Under the pieces are notes generated by a model. It was not told where the DNA came from. It was given only the letters and a program-made list of their open reading frames with translations, and made no database searches. This document shows positions 14,258-21,035 of a DNA stretch of 21,035 nt, one piece after another. Position 1 is the first letter of the stretch. Each line of letters opens with the position of its first letter. This DNA comes from DATGLE01 sp035294325. Lineage in GTDB: Bacteria > Chloroflexota > Ktedonobacteria > Ktedonobacterales > Ktedonobacteraceae. Location: positions 1-21,035 of the forward strand of contig DATGLE010000260.1 in the NCBI GenBank assembly GCA_035294325.1, given 5' to 3'. A program made the position numbers and the translations under genes.

Positions 14258-17200
14258 ATGGCGAAGCATGTTGTCGTCTTGAACGAGAACGTCCATTCAT
14301 ATATCAAGGGCAGCAACGTGCGCGGCGGGCCAATGCGGGCCTCCACCATCGATGTGAAGGCGCTGGCGCATGATCTGCGCACCGCAGTGCAGGGCGAGGT
14401 GCGTTTCGATAGCGGAAGCCGCGCGCTCTATAGTACCGATTCCTCCAACTATCGCCAGGTGCCAATAGGGGTTGTCGTGCCCCGCACGAAAGAGGATGTG
14501 GTGGCGACAGTGGCGCTCTGCCAGCACTATGGCGCGCCGATTGTGGCGCGCGGCGGCGGAACGAGCCTCGCCGGTCAGACCTGCAACGTTGCCGTAGTAA
14601 TTGACATGTCGAAGTACATGAACACGATTGTCGCGCTGGACCACGACAAAAAGCAGGCGCGCGTGCTGCCCGGCATCATCCTGGACGACCTGCGCAGCGC
14701 AGCGGAGCGCTACAACCTCACTTTCGGGCCTGATCCCGCCACGCATAATCACTGCACGCTCGGCGGCATGATCGGCAACAACTCCTGCGGCGTGCATGCG
14801 CTGATGGCTGGCAAGACCGCCGACAATATTGATGAACTTGAGATCCTGACCTACGACGGCCTGCGCATGCGCGTCGGGCAGACCAGTGATGCCGAACTGG
14901 AGCGGATCATCAACGCGGGCGGGCGCAAAGGCGAGATCTATGCCGGTCTCAGGCGCCTGCGCGATACCTACGCCAACCTGATCCGCGAGCGCTTCCCGAA
15001 GATCCCGCGCCGCGTTTCGGGCTACAACCTGGACCAGCTTTTGCCGGAAAACGGTTTTCACGTCGCGCGCGCGCTCGTCGGCACCGAATGCACCTGCGTG
15101 ACCGTTCTTGAGGCCACGACGCGCCTGGTCTACAGCCCGCCGAAACGCTCGCTGCTCGTGCTCGGCTATCCCGATATTTACCGTGCCTGCGATCACATCC
15201 CTGACCTGCTGGAGCATCAGCCGATAGGGCTGGAGGGCTTCGATGATGTGCTCATCCACGATATGAGGAAAAAGGGGCTGCATCCCGAAAATATCGCACT
15301 TCTGCCCCGGGGCGGTGGCTGGCTCATGGTTGAGTTTGGCGGCGAGAAGCAGCAGGAGGCGCACGAGAAGGCTCAGGCGTTGATGGAGGCGCTGAAGAAG
15401 AAGGGCGACGTGCCGGACATGAAGCTGCTCGATGATCCCCACGAACAGCATGTGATCTGGTCGGTACGCGAATCCGCGCTGGGAGCGACGGCGATAGTGC
15501 CGGGCGAAAATCCTTCCTGGCCGGGCTGGGAGGATTCGGCGGTAGCGCCTGAAGTCTTCAGTGACTACTTGCGCGACCTGCGCAGGCTGATCGATAGCTA
15601 TAACTATCGCGCCGGTTTCTATGGACACTTCGGACAGGGCTGCCTGCATACGCGCATCGACTTTGACCTGAAAACGCGCGCTGGCATCGAAAAGTTTCGC
15701 TCGTTTATCAACCAGGCGGCGGATCTTGTAGTGAAGTATGGCGGCTCGTTCTCCGGCGAGCACGGCGATGGGCAGTCCCGCGCGGAACTGTTGCCGAAGA
15801 TGTATGGTAACGAACTGGTCGAGGCGTTTCGCGAGTTCAAGGCCATCTGGGACCCGGATTGGAAGATGAACCCCGGCAAGATGGTCAACGCCTACCGCTT
15901 CGACGAAAACCTGCGCCTGGGTACAGATTATCGTCCTCTGCCAGTCAAGACGCATTTCAAGTTTCCCGACGACAACAGCAGCTTTGCTCAGGCGACGCTG
16001 CGCTGCGTAGGAGTGGGCAGGTGCCGCAGGATGCAGGGCGGTACGATGTGTCCGAGCTTCATGGTAACGCGCGAGGAGGCGGATTCGACGCGTGGTCGCG
16101 CGCGCCTGCTCTTTGAGATGTTGCAAGGCGATCCGCTGCAAGATGGCTGGCGCGATAGGCATGTGCGCAAGGCGCTCGATCTCTGCCTCGCGTGCAAGGG
16201 CTGCAAGGGTGACTGCCCGGTCAACGTCGATATGGCGACCTACAAGGCCGAGTTCCTCGCGCACTATTATCGGGGCAGGCTCAGGCCGATCACCGCCTAC
16301 ACGATGGGCCAGATCCAGAACTGGGCGCGGCTCGCTGCGCTCATGCCCGGCGTGGCGAACTTCGTCACGCAGACGCCAGTTCTCAGCAGCATCGTGAAGC
16401 TTCTGGGCGGCATCGCGCCGGAGCGCCGCATCCCGGCCTTCGCGGCGCAGTCGTTCAAGAGCTGGTTCCGACAGCGCGGCCCGCGCAACCAGGGTTCGCC
16501 GCAGGTGATCCTCTGGCCCGACACCTTCAACAACTACTTCCACCCGCAGACGGCGATGGCCGCAGTCGAGGTGCTTGAGGACGCCGGCTACCAGGTCATC
16601 GTGCCGGAGCAAACTCTATGCTGTGGCCGCCCGCTCTATGATTACGGCTTTCTCGACCAGGCCGGGCACCTGCTGTGCCAGATCCTCGATGCACTGCGCC
16701 CGCAGATCGAGGCCGGTATACCCCTGGTTGGCCTGGAGCCGAGCTGCGTTGCTGTCTTCCGCGATGAACTGAAGAATCTGCTGCCTTACGATGAGGACGC
16801 GCGGCGCCTGGCGCAGCAGTCGTACCTGTTGAGCGAATTTCTGGAGCAGGTAGCCGCGCACTATCAGCCACCTGGACTCAAGCGCAGGGCTGTGGTGCAT
16901 GGTCATTGCCACCATAAAGCGATCATGAAGATGAAAGATGAGGAGGCGTTACTCTCGAAGCTTGGCCTTGATTTTCAGACGCTCGACTCCGGTTGCTGCG
17001 GCATGGCCGGCGCCTTCGGCTTCGAGAAGGACCACTACGATGTGTCAATCAAGGTGGGCGAGCGCGTGCTGCTGCCCGCGGTGCGCTCGGCCAGCAAAGA
17101 TACGCTCATCATCGCCGACGGCTTTAGCTGCCGTGAGCAGATCGCCCAGACCACTGATCGCCACGCGCTGCATCTGGCCCAGGTCTTACAGATGGCGCTG

Positions 17201-17398
17201 CATCAGGACCGGCAGGAACCGGGTAGCGAATATCCCGAAAAGCAATATGTGCACTCCTACGAGCAGCAATCCAGTCAGTCGCAGAGGCAGTTGCTACCCA
17301 TGCTGGCTCTCGGCGCCGGCGGATTGCTCGCCGGGGGCATTCTCGCGTGGATATGGAAGCGCAGGTTTAATGTTCGACATCGGGATAGAAAGGGTTGA
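14258..17398 (+). CDS. FAD-linked 2-hydroxyacid dehydrogenase with Fe-S domains (YdiJ/Dld-like), membrane-anchored
   Basis: A 1046-residue three-part flavoprotein. The N-terminal half is an FAD-binding PCMH/FAD-oxidase C module with ARGGGTSLAGQT (about 95-106), GGMIGNNSCGVHA, YGHFGQGCLHTR and GEHGDGQSRAE. Next is a ferredoxin-like region, Cys583 and neighbours (RCVGVGRC...TMCPSF), then CLACKGCKGDCP from Cys643. The C-terminal part holds CCG-type cysteine motifs (TLCCGRPLYD, HGHCHH, SGCCGMAGAFG). This layout is that of YdiJ/D-lactate or D-2-hydroxyglutarate dehydrogenases. Unusually, the last ~35 residues carry a hydrophobic helix (MLALGAGGLLAGGILAWIW) followed by KRR, suggesting a C-terminal membrane anchor that could deliver electrons to a membrane carrier. 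GAGAGG precedes the ATG. It oxidises a 2-hydroxy acid by inference. Confidence 0.9.
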   Translation: MAKHVVVLNENVHSYIKGSNVRGGPMRASTIDVKALAHDLRTAVQGEVRFDSGSRALYSTDSSNYRQVPIGVVVPRTKEDVVATVALCQHYGAPIVARGGGTSLAGQTCNVAVVIDMSKYMNTIVALDHDKKQARVLPGIILDDLRSAAERYNLTFGPDPATHNHCTLGGMIGNNSCGVHALMAGKTADNIDELEILTYDGLRMRVGQTSDAELERIINAGGRKGEIYAGLRRLRDTYANLIRERFPKIPRRVSGYNLDQLLPENGFHVARALVGTECTCVTVLEATTRLVYSPPKRSLLVLGYPDIYRACDHIPDLLEHQPIGLEGFDDVLIHDMRKKGLHPENIALLPRGGGWLMVEFGGEKQQEAHEKAQALMEALKKKGDVPDMKLLDDPHEQHVIWSVRESALGATAIVPGENPSWPGWEDSAVAPEVFSDYLRDLRRLIDSYNYRAGFYGHFGQGCLHTRIDFDLKTRAGIEKFRSFINQAADLVVKYGGSFSGEHGDGQSRAELLPKMYGNELVEAFREFKAIWDPDWKMNPGKMVNAYRFDENLRLGTDYRPLPVKTHFKFPDDNSSFAQATLRCVGVGRCRRMQGGTMCPSFMVTREEADSTRGRARLLFEMLQGDPLQDGWRDRHVRKALDLCLACKGCKGDCPVNVDMATYKAEFLAHYYRGRLRPITAYTMGQIQNWARLAALMPGVANFVTQTPVLSSIVKLLGGIAPERRIPAFAAQSFKSWFRQRGPRNQGSPQVILWPDTFNNYFHPQTAMAAVEVLEDAGYQVIVPEQTLCCGRPLYDYGFLDQAGHLLCQILDALRPQIEAGIPLVGLEPSCVAVFRDELKNLLPYDEDARRLAQQSYLLSEFLEQVAAHYQPPGLKRRAVVHGHCHHKAIMKMKDEEALLSKLGLDFQTLDSGCCGMAGAFGFEKDHYDVSIKVGERVLLPAVRSASKDTLIIADGFSCREQIAQTTDRHALHLAQVLQMALHQDRQEPGSEYPEKQYVHSYEQQSSQSQRQLLPMLALGAGGLLAGGILAWIWKRRFNVRHRDRKG

Positions 17399-17407
17399 TG
17401 GGACACC

Positions 17408-17564
17408 GTAGGGGCGCGGCGCTGGCGGGGTGGGGTTTGGAGGTGGTGGAGGCCAATGCGCAAGCCCGCCCGTTTTTGCCTCCGTCGGATGAGAGGATTG
17501 GGGAGGCGGGCTTGCTTCGGCCCCCACCCCCCCACACCTCCTCCCAGCCGGCGCCGCGCCCTAC
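17408..17564. mobile_element. MITE-like hairpin element, copy B
   Basis: A ~157-bp element with ends GTAGGGGCGCGGCGC and GCGCCGCGCCCTAC (inverted, one-base bulge) and inner arms GCAAGCCCGCC (17460-17470) and GGCGGGCTTGC (17505-17515). Ends, inner arms and the G-rich/C-rich stretches match copy A at 5701-5864, while the spacer sequences have diverged. No gene inside. It begins 9 bp after the dehydrogenase stop and separates it from the duplicated membrane protein gene. Confidence 0.7.
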
Positions 17565-17625
17565 CCCAATCCGATGTTGCCGACCTTGAATGGAGCATTT
17601 CATTAAATGGGAAAGGATAATAATT

Positions 17626-18675
17626 ATGGCGCTAAAATTACCTGTTGGAGCAGCACTCGGACGCTCGCGGGGGCGGCGCGACGGCAATGCGAGGCAGGGC
17701 AGCGGGCCGTGGTGGGCGGCCTCTTTGCAAAGATTGCTGCCGGCGACACCGGCGCGTGACGAGAGAGTGATAGTGCAGCATATTCGCGAGGGACGCTTTC
17801 AGCGCAGCCTCTCGGCTATCACCGCCTTCGCCAGCCTGTTGAGCGGCCTGGAGGCGACATACGAGCATTACATCGGCAGCTATAGCCAGCGCATCATGTA
17901 CACCCCGGTATTTATCAGCCTGGGCCTCACGATTACGGCCATCTGGGGAGCCTTCAGCCGCCGCGTGGCGCGCGTCGTCCTGCCGGTTGTCTCTCTGATT
18001 ACCGTCATCGATGGCGTTGTCGGCTTTATCATGCATGTGCGCGGCGTTCATCGCAAGCCCGGAGGGTGGCGCATTCCGGTGTTCAACATCGTCATGGGGC
18101 CGCCGCTGCTTGCCCCTCTGCTCTTTGCCACCAGCGGCTTTCTCGGCCTGATCGCGGCCTTCCTGCGCCGTGAAGAAGATCTTGGCCTGCCGCGCGCCAG
18201 ACTACCGCGCCGCTCGCTCTGGCTCGATGTGCTGCCACAGGAGATCACGAAGGACATCAGCGCAGCCGAGCAGGACATTCGCGAGGGGCGTTTCCAGCGC
18301 ACAATGGCGATAGCGACAGCTATTGCGGCGTTTTTCAGCGGCTTCGAGTCGCTCTACTCCCATTACAAGAACAACTTCACCTATCGCATCGAATGGACGC
18401 CGATTCTCTTGACGCCGGCGATTATCGTCGCTGGAATCGGCGCCATCTGGAGCCGGACCATAGCGCGCACGCTGCTGCCCATCACATCGGCGCTGGCATT
18501 GATTAACGGCGGGATCGGCTTCTTCTACCATGTGCGCGGCGTCATGCGCCGTCCCGGCGGCCTCAAGCTGCCGTTCTACAACATATTCTACGGGCCGCCG
18601 ATCTTCGCGCCGCTGCTCTTTGCTGCCACCGGCTTCCTCGGCCTGTTAGCCAGCCTCCTTCGCAGAGAGAAGTGA
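17626..18675 (+). CDS. Membrane protein with two tandem homologous halves, unknown function
   Basis: A 349-residue integral membrane protein I cannot assign to a family. After a basic, glycine-rich N-terminus it consists of two homologous units, starting at residue 53 and residue 218 (165 apart). Both share IREGRFQR, G(L/F)E..Y.HY, YRI..TP, a membrane helix, R..AR..LP, a second helix, HVRGV.R.PGG, a GPP..APLLFA segment and GFLGL.A..LRRE. Each unit has about four hydrophobic stretches. A strongly conserved arginine-, histidine- and glycine-rich loop in both units suggests a repeated ligand or partner site. The ATG at 17590 has no ribosome site; ATG 17626 has AAAGGA eight bases before it and is chosen. 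Its place after an anchored flavoprotein suggests a role in the same membrane process. Confidence 0.8.
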   Translation: MALKLPVGAALGRSRGRRDGNARQGSGPWWAASLQRLLPATPARDERVIVQHIREGRFQRSLSAITAFASLLSGLEATYEHYIGSYSQRIMYTPVFISLGLTITAIWGAFSRRVARVVLPVVSLITVIDGVVGFIMHVRGVHRKPGGWRIPVFNIVMGPPLLAPLLFATSGFLGLIAAFLRREEDLGLPRARLPRRSLWLDVLPQEITKDISAAEQDIREGRFQRTMAIATAIAAFFSGFESLYSHYKNNFTYRIEWTPILLTPAIIVAGIGAIWSRTIARTLLPITSALALINGGIGFFYHVRGVMRRPGGLKLPFYNIFYGPPIFAPLLFAATGFLGLLASLLRREK

Positions 18676-18689
18676 TGCCGGGCGTTCAT

Positions 18690-18770
18690 TCGCGCGGCTG
18701 CGCCGCGCAAGGGGTGGAAGTGTGTGGAAGGCGCATTTTGCGCCTTCCACACCACATCCAGAAGGAGAAC
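18690..18770. repeat. Palindromic module, imperfect core
   Basis: GCGCGGC-TGC-GCCGCGC (18692-18708) is followed by a hairpin with perfect 14-bp arms 18722-18735 / 18739-18752 (GTGTGGAAGGCGCA, loop TTT). The arms extend outward to about 18715 with one mismatch and one bulge. The left part closely matches 11191-11214, the start of another module with a different core. It begins 15 bp after the stop of the duplicated membrane protein gene. Confidence 0.7.
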
Positions 18771-18780
18771 TTAAGGAGGT

Positions 18781-18885
18781 CGCGCGGCGAAGCCACTCGG
18801 GGGGAGGATGGTATATGGCACAGGCGCAAAGCGCCTGTGCCATATACCATCCTCCCAGAAGGCGGGCGCGCAGGCGCGAGCAAGT
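18781..18885. repeat. Palindromic module with 26-bp perfect arms
   Basis: Left flank CGCGCGGCGAAGCC; core arms 18802-18827 (begins GGGAGGATGG) and 18831-18856, exact reverse complements around AAA; right flank GGCGGGCGCGCAGGCGCGAGC. It sits directly after the module at 18690-18770, so two modules of the same flank type but different cores are in tandem before the M24 gene. Confidence 0.8.
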
Positions 18886-18905
18886 GATAAAAAGGAAAAG
18901 AGACT

Positions 18906-20120
18906 ATGGATACAGCACGTAGAGAAAGTGTAAAAAAAGCCTTTGCAAAGGCCGGCTACCACGCTCTGGTGTGCCGCACACCGCAGCACGTCGTGATGCT
19001 GACTGGCTATCAACCAATCCTGGGTAACTCATTTTGCCTGGTCTCGCTCAATAAGGCGGGCGAGGTAGAGATCCGCCTGGCCGTGCCCGAAGATGAGCGC
19101 GACCTTGTGCCGGAGGGGGTGGCCGTCGCGATAAAAACGTTCTCCGAAGAGACGATGCATTATATCGGCAATACGCTGGATGCTGTGCGTGAGGCGCTGG
19201 GCGAATTGCTGCGTTCGGCGGGCTTGAACGAGGGGGCCGTGGTTGGCTATGAGGGCGCTGTAGAGCCGATCATTCCCGCTTACACGCAGGTTGGCGTGCC
19301 GGCCCCGGAAGAGCGCCAGTTGCTACATGTGCTGCTGCTTGGCGGCTACCTGCGCGATGCCACCATGCTGCTCGACGAACTTGCGGCCATCAAGACTGAG
19401 AGCGAGATCGCAGCGATCAGGCGCTCGGAGCAGGTGGCATGCGTGGGCTTTGAGGCTGCGCGTGAGGCGATTCGCGCCGGTGCAACCGAAGCCGAGGTCG
19501 CCGCCGCGACCACTGCCGCGCTGCTGCGTGCGGGCTATGCCGCTCCTGGCGCGCGGCATGTGCTGCCGTATGTGCATGTCATGGCGGGAAGACGCGCCGC
19601 GCTGGCCTATCGCGCCTTCAATCTGACCGGCAATACTACCCTCGCGGATGGTGATACGGTGATGGTGCAGATGGAGATTGGCATCAACGGCTACTGGGCC
19701 GAGCTGACGCGTACCTTCTTCGTCGGATCGGTCAGCGCCGAGTGGCGCAAGGCGCATCAGGCGTGTATGGCTGCCCAGGATGCAGCGCTCAAGAGTATAC
19801 GCGATGGCGTCGAGGCGCGTGTAGTAGATAGGGCCGCGCGCGAGGTTATGCAGCAGGCGGGGTTGGGCACGTACTTCAAGCATGGCCTGGGACATGGCTT
19901 CGGCTTTCAGGCCATCAACCATTCCGCCTCCCCCGTTCTGCATCCCGCGTCAAAGGCTGTGCTGGCGCGCGGCATGGTGCACAATATGGAGCCAGCGGTA
20001 TACATAGAAGGCAAGGGAGGCATACGCCTCAATGACAATGTTCTGGTGCGCAAGGATGGAAATGAGCTGCTCTCATCTTCACTTCCCCGCGATCTGGACT
20101 GGTTAGTTGTCAGCAAGTAA
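18906..20120 (+). CDS. M24-fold (Xaa-Pro peptidase/creatinase-like) protein with altered metal site
   Basis: A 404-residue protein with an N-terminal creatinase-type domain (about 1-160) and a C-terminal pita-bread M24 domain (about 170-400). Alignment by eye with aminopeptidase P motifs shows that the five metal ligands D, D, H, E, E are replaced or kept as Gln255 (GDTVMVQME), Glu266 (GYWAELTRTF), His330 (HGLGHGFG), Glu362 (NMEPAVY) and Asn376 (GIRLND). Two ligands are thus lost and one is conservatively changed. Creatinase shows that this fold can work without metal, so a non-peptidase hydrolase role is plausible. AAGGAAAAGAG precedes the ATG. It is 27 bp upstream of a dehydrogenase gene, probably co-transcribed. 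Confidence 0.88.
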   Translation: MDTARRESVKKAFAKAGYHALVCRTPQHVVMLTGYQPILGNSFCLVSLNKAGEVEIRLAVPEDERDLVPEGVAVAIKTFSEETMHYIGNTLDAVREALGELLRSAGLNEGAVVGYEGAVEPIIPAYTQVGVPAPEERQLLHVLLLGGYLRDATMLLDELAAIKTESEIAAIRRSEQVACVGFEAAREAIRAGATEAEVAAATTAALLRAGYAAPGARHVLPYVHVMAGRRAALAYRAFNLTGNTTLADGDTVMVQMEIGINGYWAELTRTFFVGSVSAEWRKAHQACMAAQDAALKSIRDGVEARVVDRAAREVMQQAGLGTYFKHGLGHGFGFQAINHSASPVLHPASKAVLARGMVHNMEPAVYIEGKGGIRLNDNVLVRKDGNELLSSSLPRDLDWLVVSK

Positions 20121-20147
20121 CGTAAAAGCAATGAAAGAGAGAGCAAC

Positions 20148-21035
20148 ATGGGATCGATAGTGAGAGAGAGACCCGAGGTAGTGGTTGTGACGGGTGCCTC
20201 CGCCGGCGTAGGTCGTGCGGTGGTGCAGGCATTCGCCAGGCGAGGGGCGCATATCGGGCTGCTGGCGCGCGGTCATGATGGCCTGGAGGGCGCGCGCAAA
20301 GATGTCGAACGGCTGGGCGGCAAAGCGCTCCCTATTCCCACCGATGTCGCACATGCCGGCCAGGTTGAGGCCGCTGCTACGAAGGTCGAAGAGACCTTCG
20401 GACCTATCGATGTCTGGGTAAACGACGCGATGGTCTCGGTCTTCTCCCCGGTCAAAGAAATGCAGCCGGAAGAGTATGAGCGCGTCACCGAGGTCACGTA
20501 CCTCGGCTGTGTCTATGGGACGCTGGCAGCGCTGCACCGCATGCTGCCGCGCGATAGGGGTAGAATTATCCAGATCGGCTCGGCGCTGGCCTACCGGGGC
20601 ATCCCGTTGCAGTCGGCCTATTGTGGCGCCAAGCATGCCATTCAGGGCTTTACCGAGTCGCTGCGCAGCGAGTTGATTCACGACAAAAGCAACGTGAAGA
20701 TCACGATGGTGCAGTTGCCAGCCGTCAACACGCCGCAGTTTGGCTGGGTAAAGAGCCGGCTGCCCAACAAAGCGCAGCCGGTGCCGCCGATCTACCAGCC
20801 GGAAGTGATTGCCGAGGCCGTCACCTGGGTAACGGACCACTACCGCCGCCAGGTCTATGTCGGGCTATCGACAGTCAATGTCATTACCGGCAATAAGATA
20901 GCCCCGGCCCTGGGCGACTATTACCTTGCGCGGACCGGCTTCAAGTCGCAGCAGACGGATCAGCCCGAAGATCCGCAGCGTCCCAACAATCTCTGGGAGC
21001 CAGTCGACGAGCATAAAGATCACGGTGCGCATGGC
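20148..21035 (+). CDS. Short-chain dehydrogenase/reductase, 3' end beyond the window
   Basis: The open frame runs 296 codons to the window edge without a stop. It is a classical NAD(P)-dependent SDR: VVVTGASAGVGRAVV (about 9-23, the TGxxxGxG nucleotide loop), a downstream IGLLARG strand, DVAHAGQ, the VWVNDAM segment (in place of the usual NNAG), then the catalytic Ser in IGSALAY and YCGAKHA with Tyr and Lys of the YxxxK motif. The C-terminal extension past residue ~250 is longer than in basic SDRs and is proline- and acid-rich, as in a larger SDR subgroup. An ATG 27 bp after the M24 stop, preceded by a GAGAGAG ribosome-site-like stretch, is used. The substrate is unknown. Confidence 0.88.
   Translation, partial: MGSIVRERPEVVVVTGASAGVGRAVVQAFARRGAHIGLLARGHDGLEGARKDVERLGGKALPIPTDVAHAGQVEAAATKVEETFGPIDVWVNDAMVSVFSPVKEMQPEEYERVTEVTYLGCVYGTLAALHRMLPRDRGRIIQIGSALAYRGIPLQSAYCGAKHAIQGFTESLRSELIHDKSNVKITMVQLPAVNTPQFGWVKSRLPNKAQPVPPIYQPEVIAEAVTWVTDHYRRQVYVGLSTVNVITGNKIAPALGDYYLARTGFKSQQTDQPEDPQRPNNLWEPVDEHKDHGAHG

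Noticed and set aside
14297..16612. 771-codon open frame antisense to the FAD/Fe-S dehydrogenase
   Set aside because: Very long, but the opposite strand holds a fully motif-supported gene. The antisense product is Arg/His/Ala-rich without any recognisable domain, as expected from codon bias in GC-rich DNA.
11191..18885. CRISPR array
   Set aside because: The hairpins are unevenly spaced, in separate intergenic gaps, and have unique arms; there is no regular repeat-spacer pattern and no cas gene.
18672..18922. Several 65-80 codon frames across the two tandem palindromes
   Set aside because: Palindromic DNA gives mirrored open frames on both strands; the products are not conserved-looking.
1..21035. 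tRNA or rRNA genes
   Set aside because: No TTCGA-type T-loop with flanking acceptor stem and no rRNA-conserved segments were found by eye; a covariance search would settle it.

Overview
The window reads as chromosomal DNA from a GC-rich bacterium with spacious, repeat-laden intergenic regions. The gene families and layout (cupin, HutC-type GntR, mannose-family PTS, MarR next to a molybdopterin/cytochrome b fusion, FAD/Fe-S dehydrogenase) remind me most of Ktedonobacteria (Chloroflexota). That is an impression, since there is no rRNA or other phylogenetic marker here. I see no tRNA, rRNA, CRISPR array, transposase or phage gene. Seventeen protein genes are supported; the last runs off the right edge.

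Layout. 1-555 holds no convincing gene, only GC-rich hairpins and a possible promoter. A small cupin protein (556-936) and an AMP-forming acyl-CoA synthetase (1122-2699) follow. A leftward GntR/UTRA regulator (2789-3541) is divergent from a rightward amino-sugar locus: mannose-type PTS subunits IIC, IID, IIA and IIB (3962-6879), a neutral-ceramidase-like hydrolase (7029-8486), a SIS-domain sugar-phosphate protein (8606-9364) and N-acetylglucosamine-6-phosphate deacetylase NagA (9392-10624). A good sigma-70-like promoter (TTGACG-17-TTATAT) precedes the PTS genes. The likely logic is uptake and phosphorylation of an N-acylated amino sugar, N-deacylation by NagA, further conversion by the SIS protein, and control by the GntR protein. 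No nagB is present in the window.

The second half starts with a leftward MarR regulator (10687-11139). Divergent from it is a 503-residue fusion of a membrane cytochrome b and a sulfite-oxidase/MsrP-type molybdopterin domain (11403-12914). Then come an enolase-superfamily (mandelate racemase type) enzyme, a 1046-residue FAD plus Fe-S dehydrogenase with a C-terminal membrane anchor, a membrane protein made of two homologous halves, an M24-fold protein lacking several metal ligands, and a short-chain dehydrogenase. This looks like sugar-acid or hydroxy-acid oxidation tied to the membrane, but the substrate cannot be read from sequence.

The most striking signal is not a gene. Most of the larger intergenic gaps hold a long, nearly or exactly perfect palindrome (arms of 14 to 34 bp, loops of 0 to 13 nt), each with its own arm sequence. 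Several sit in conserved GC-rich flanks, and several start at or inside the stop codon of the upstream gene. Two copies of a separate ~160 bp hairpin element with inverted ends occupy gaps that lack such a palindrome.
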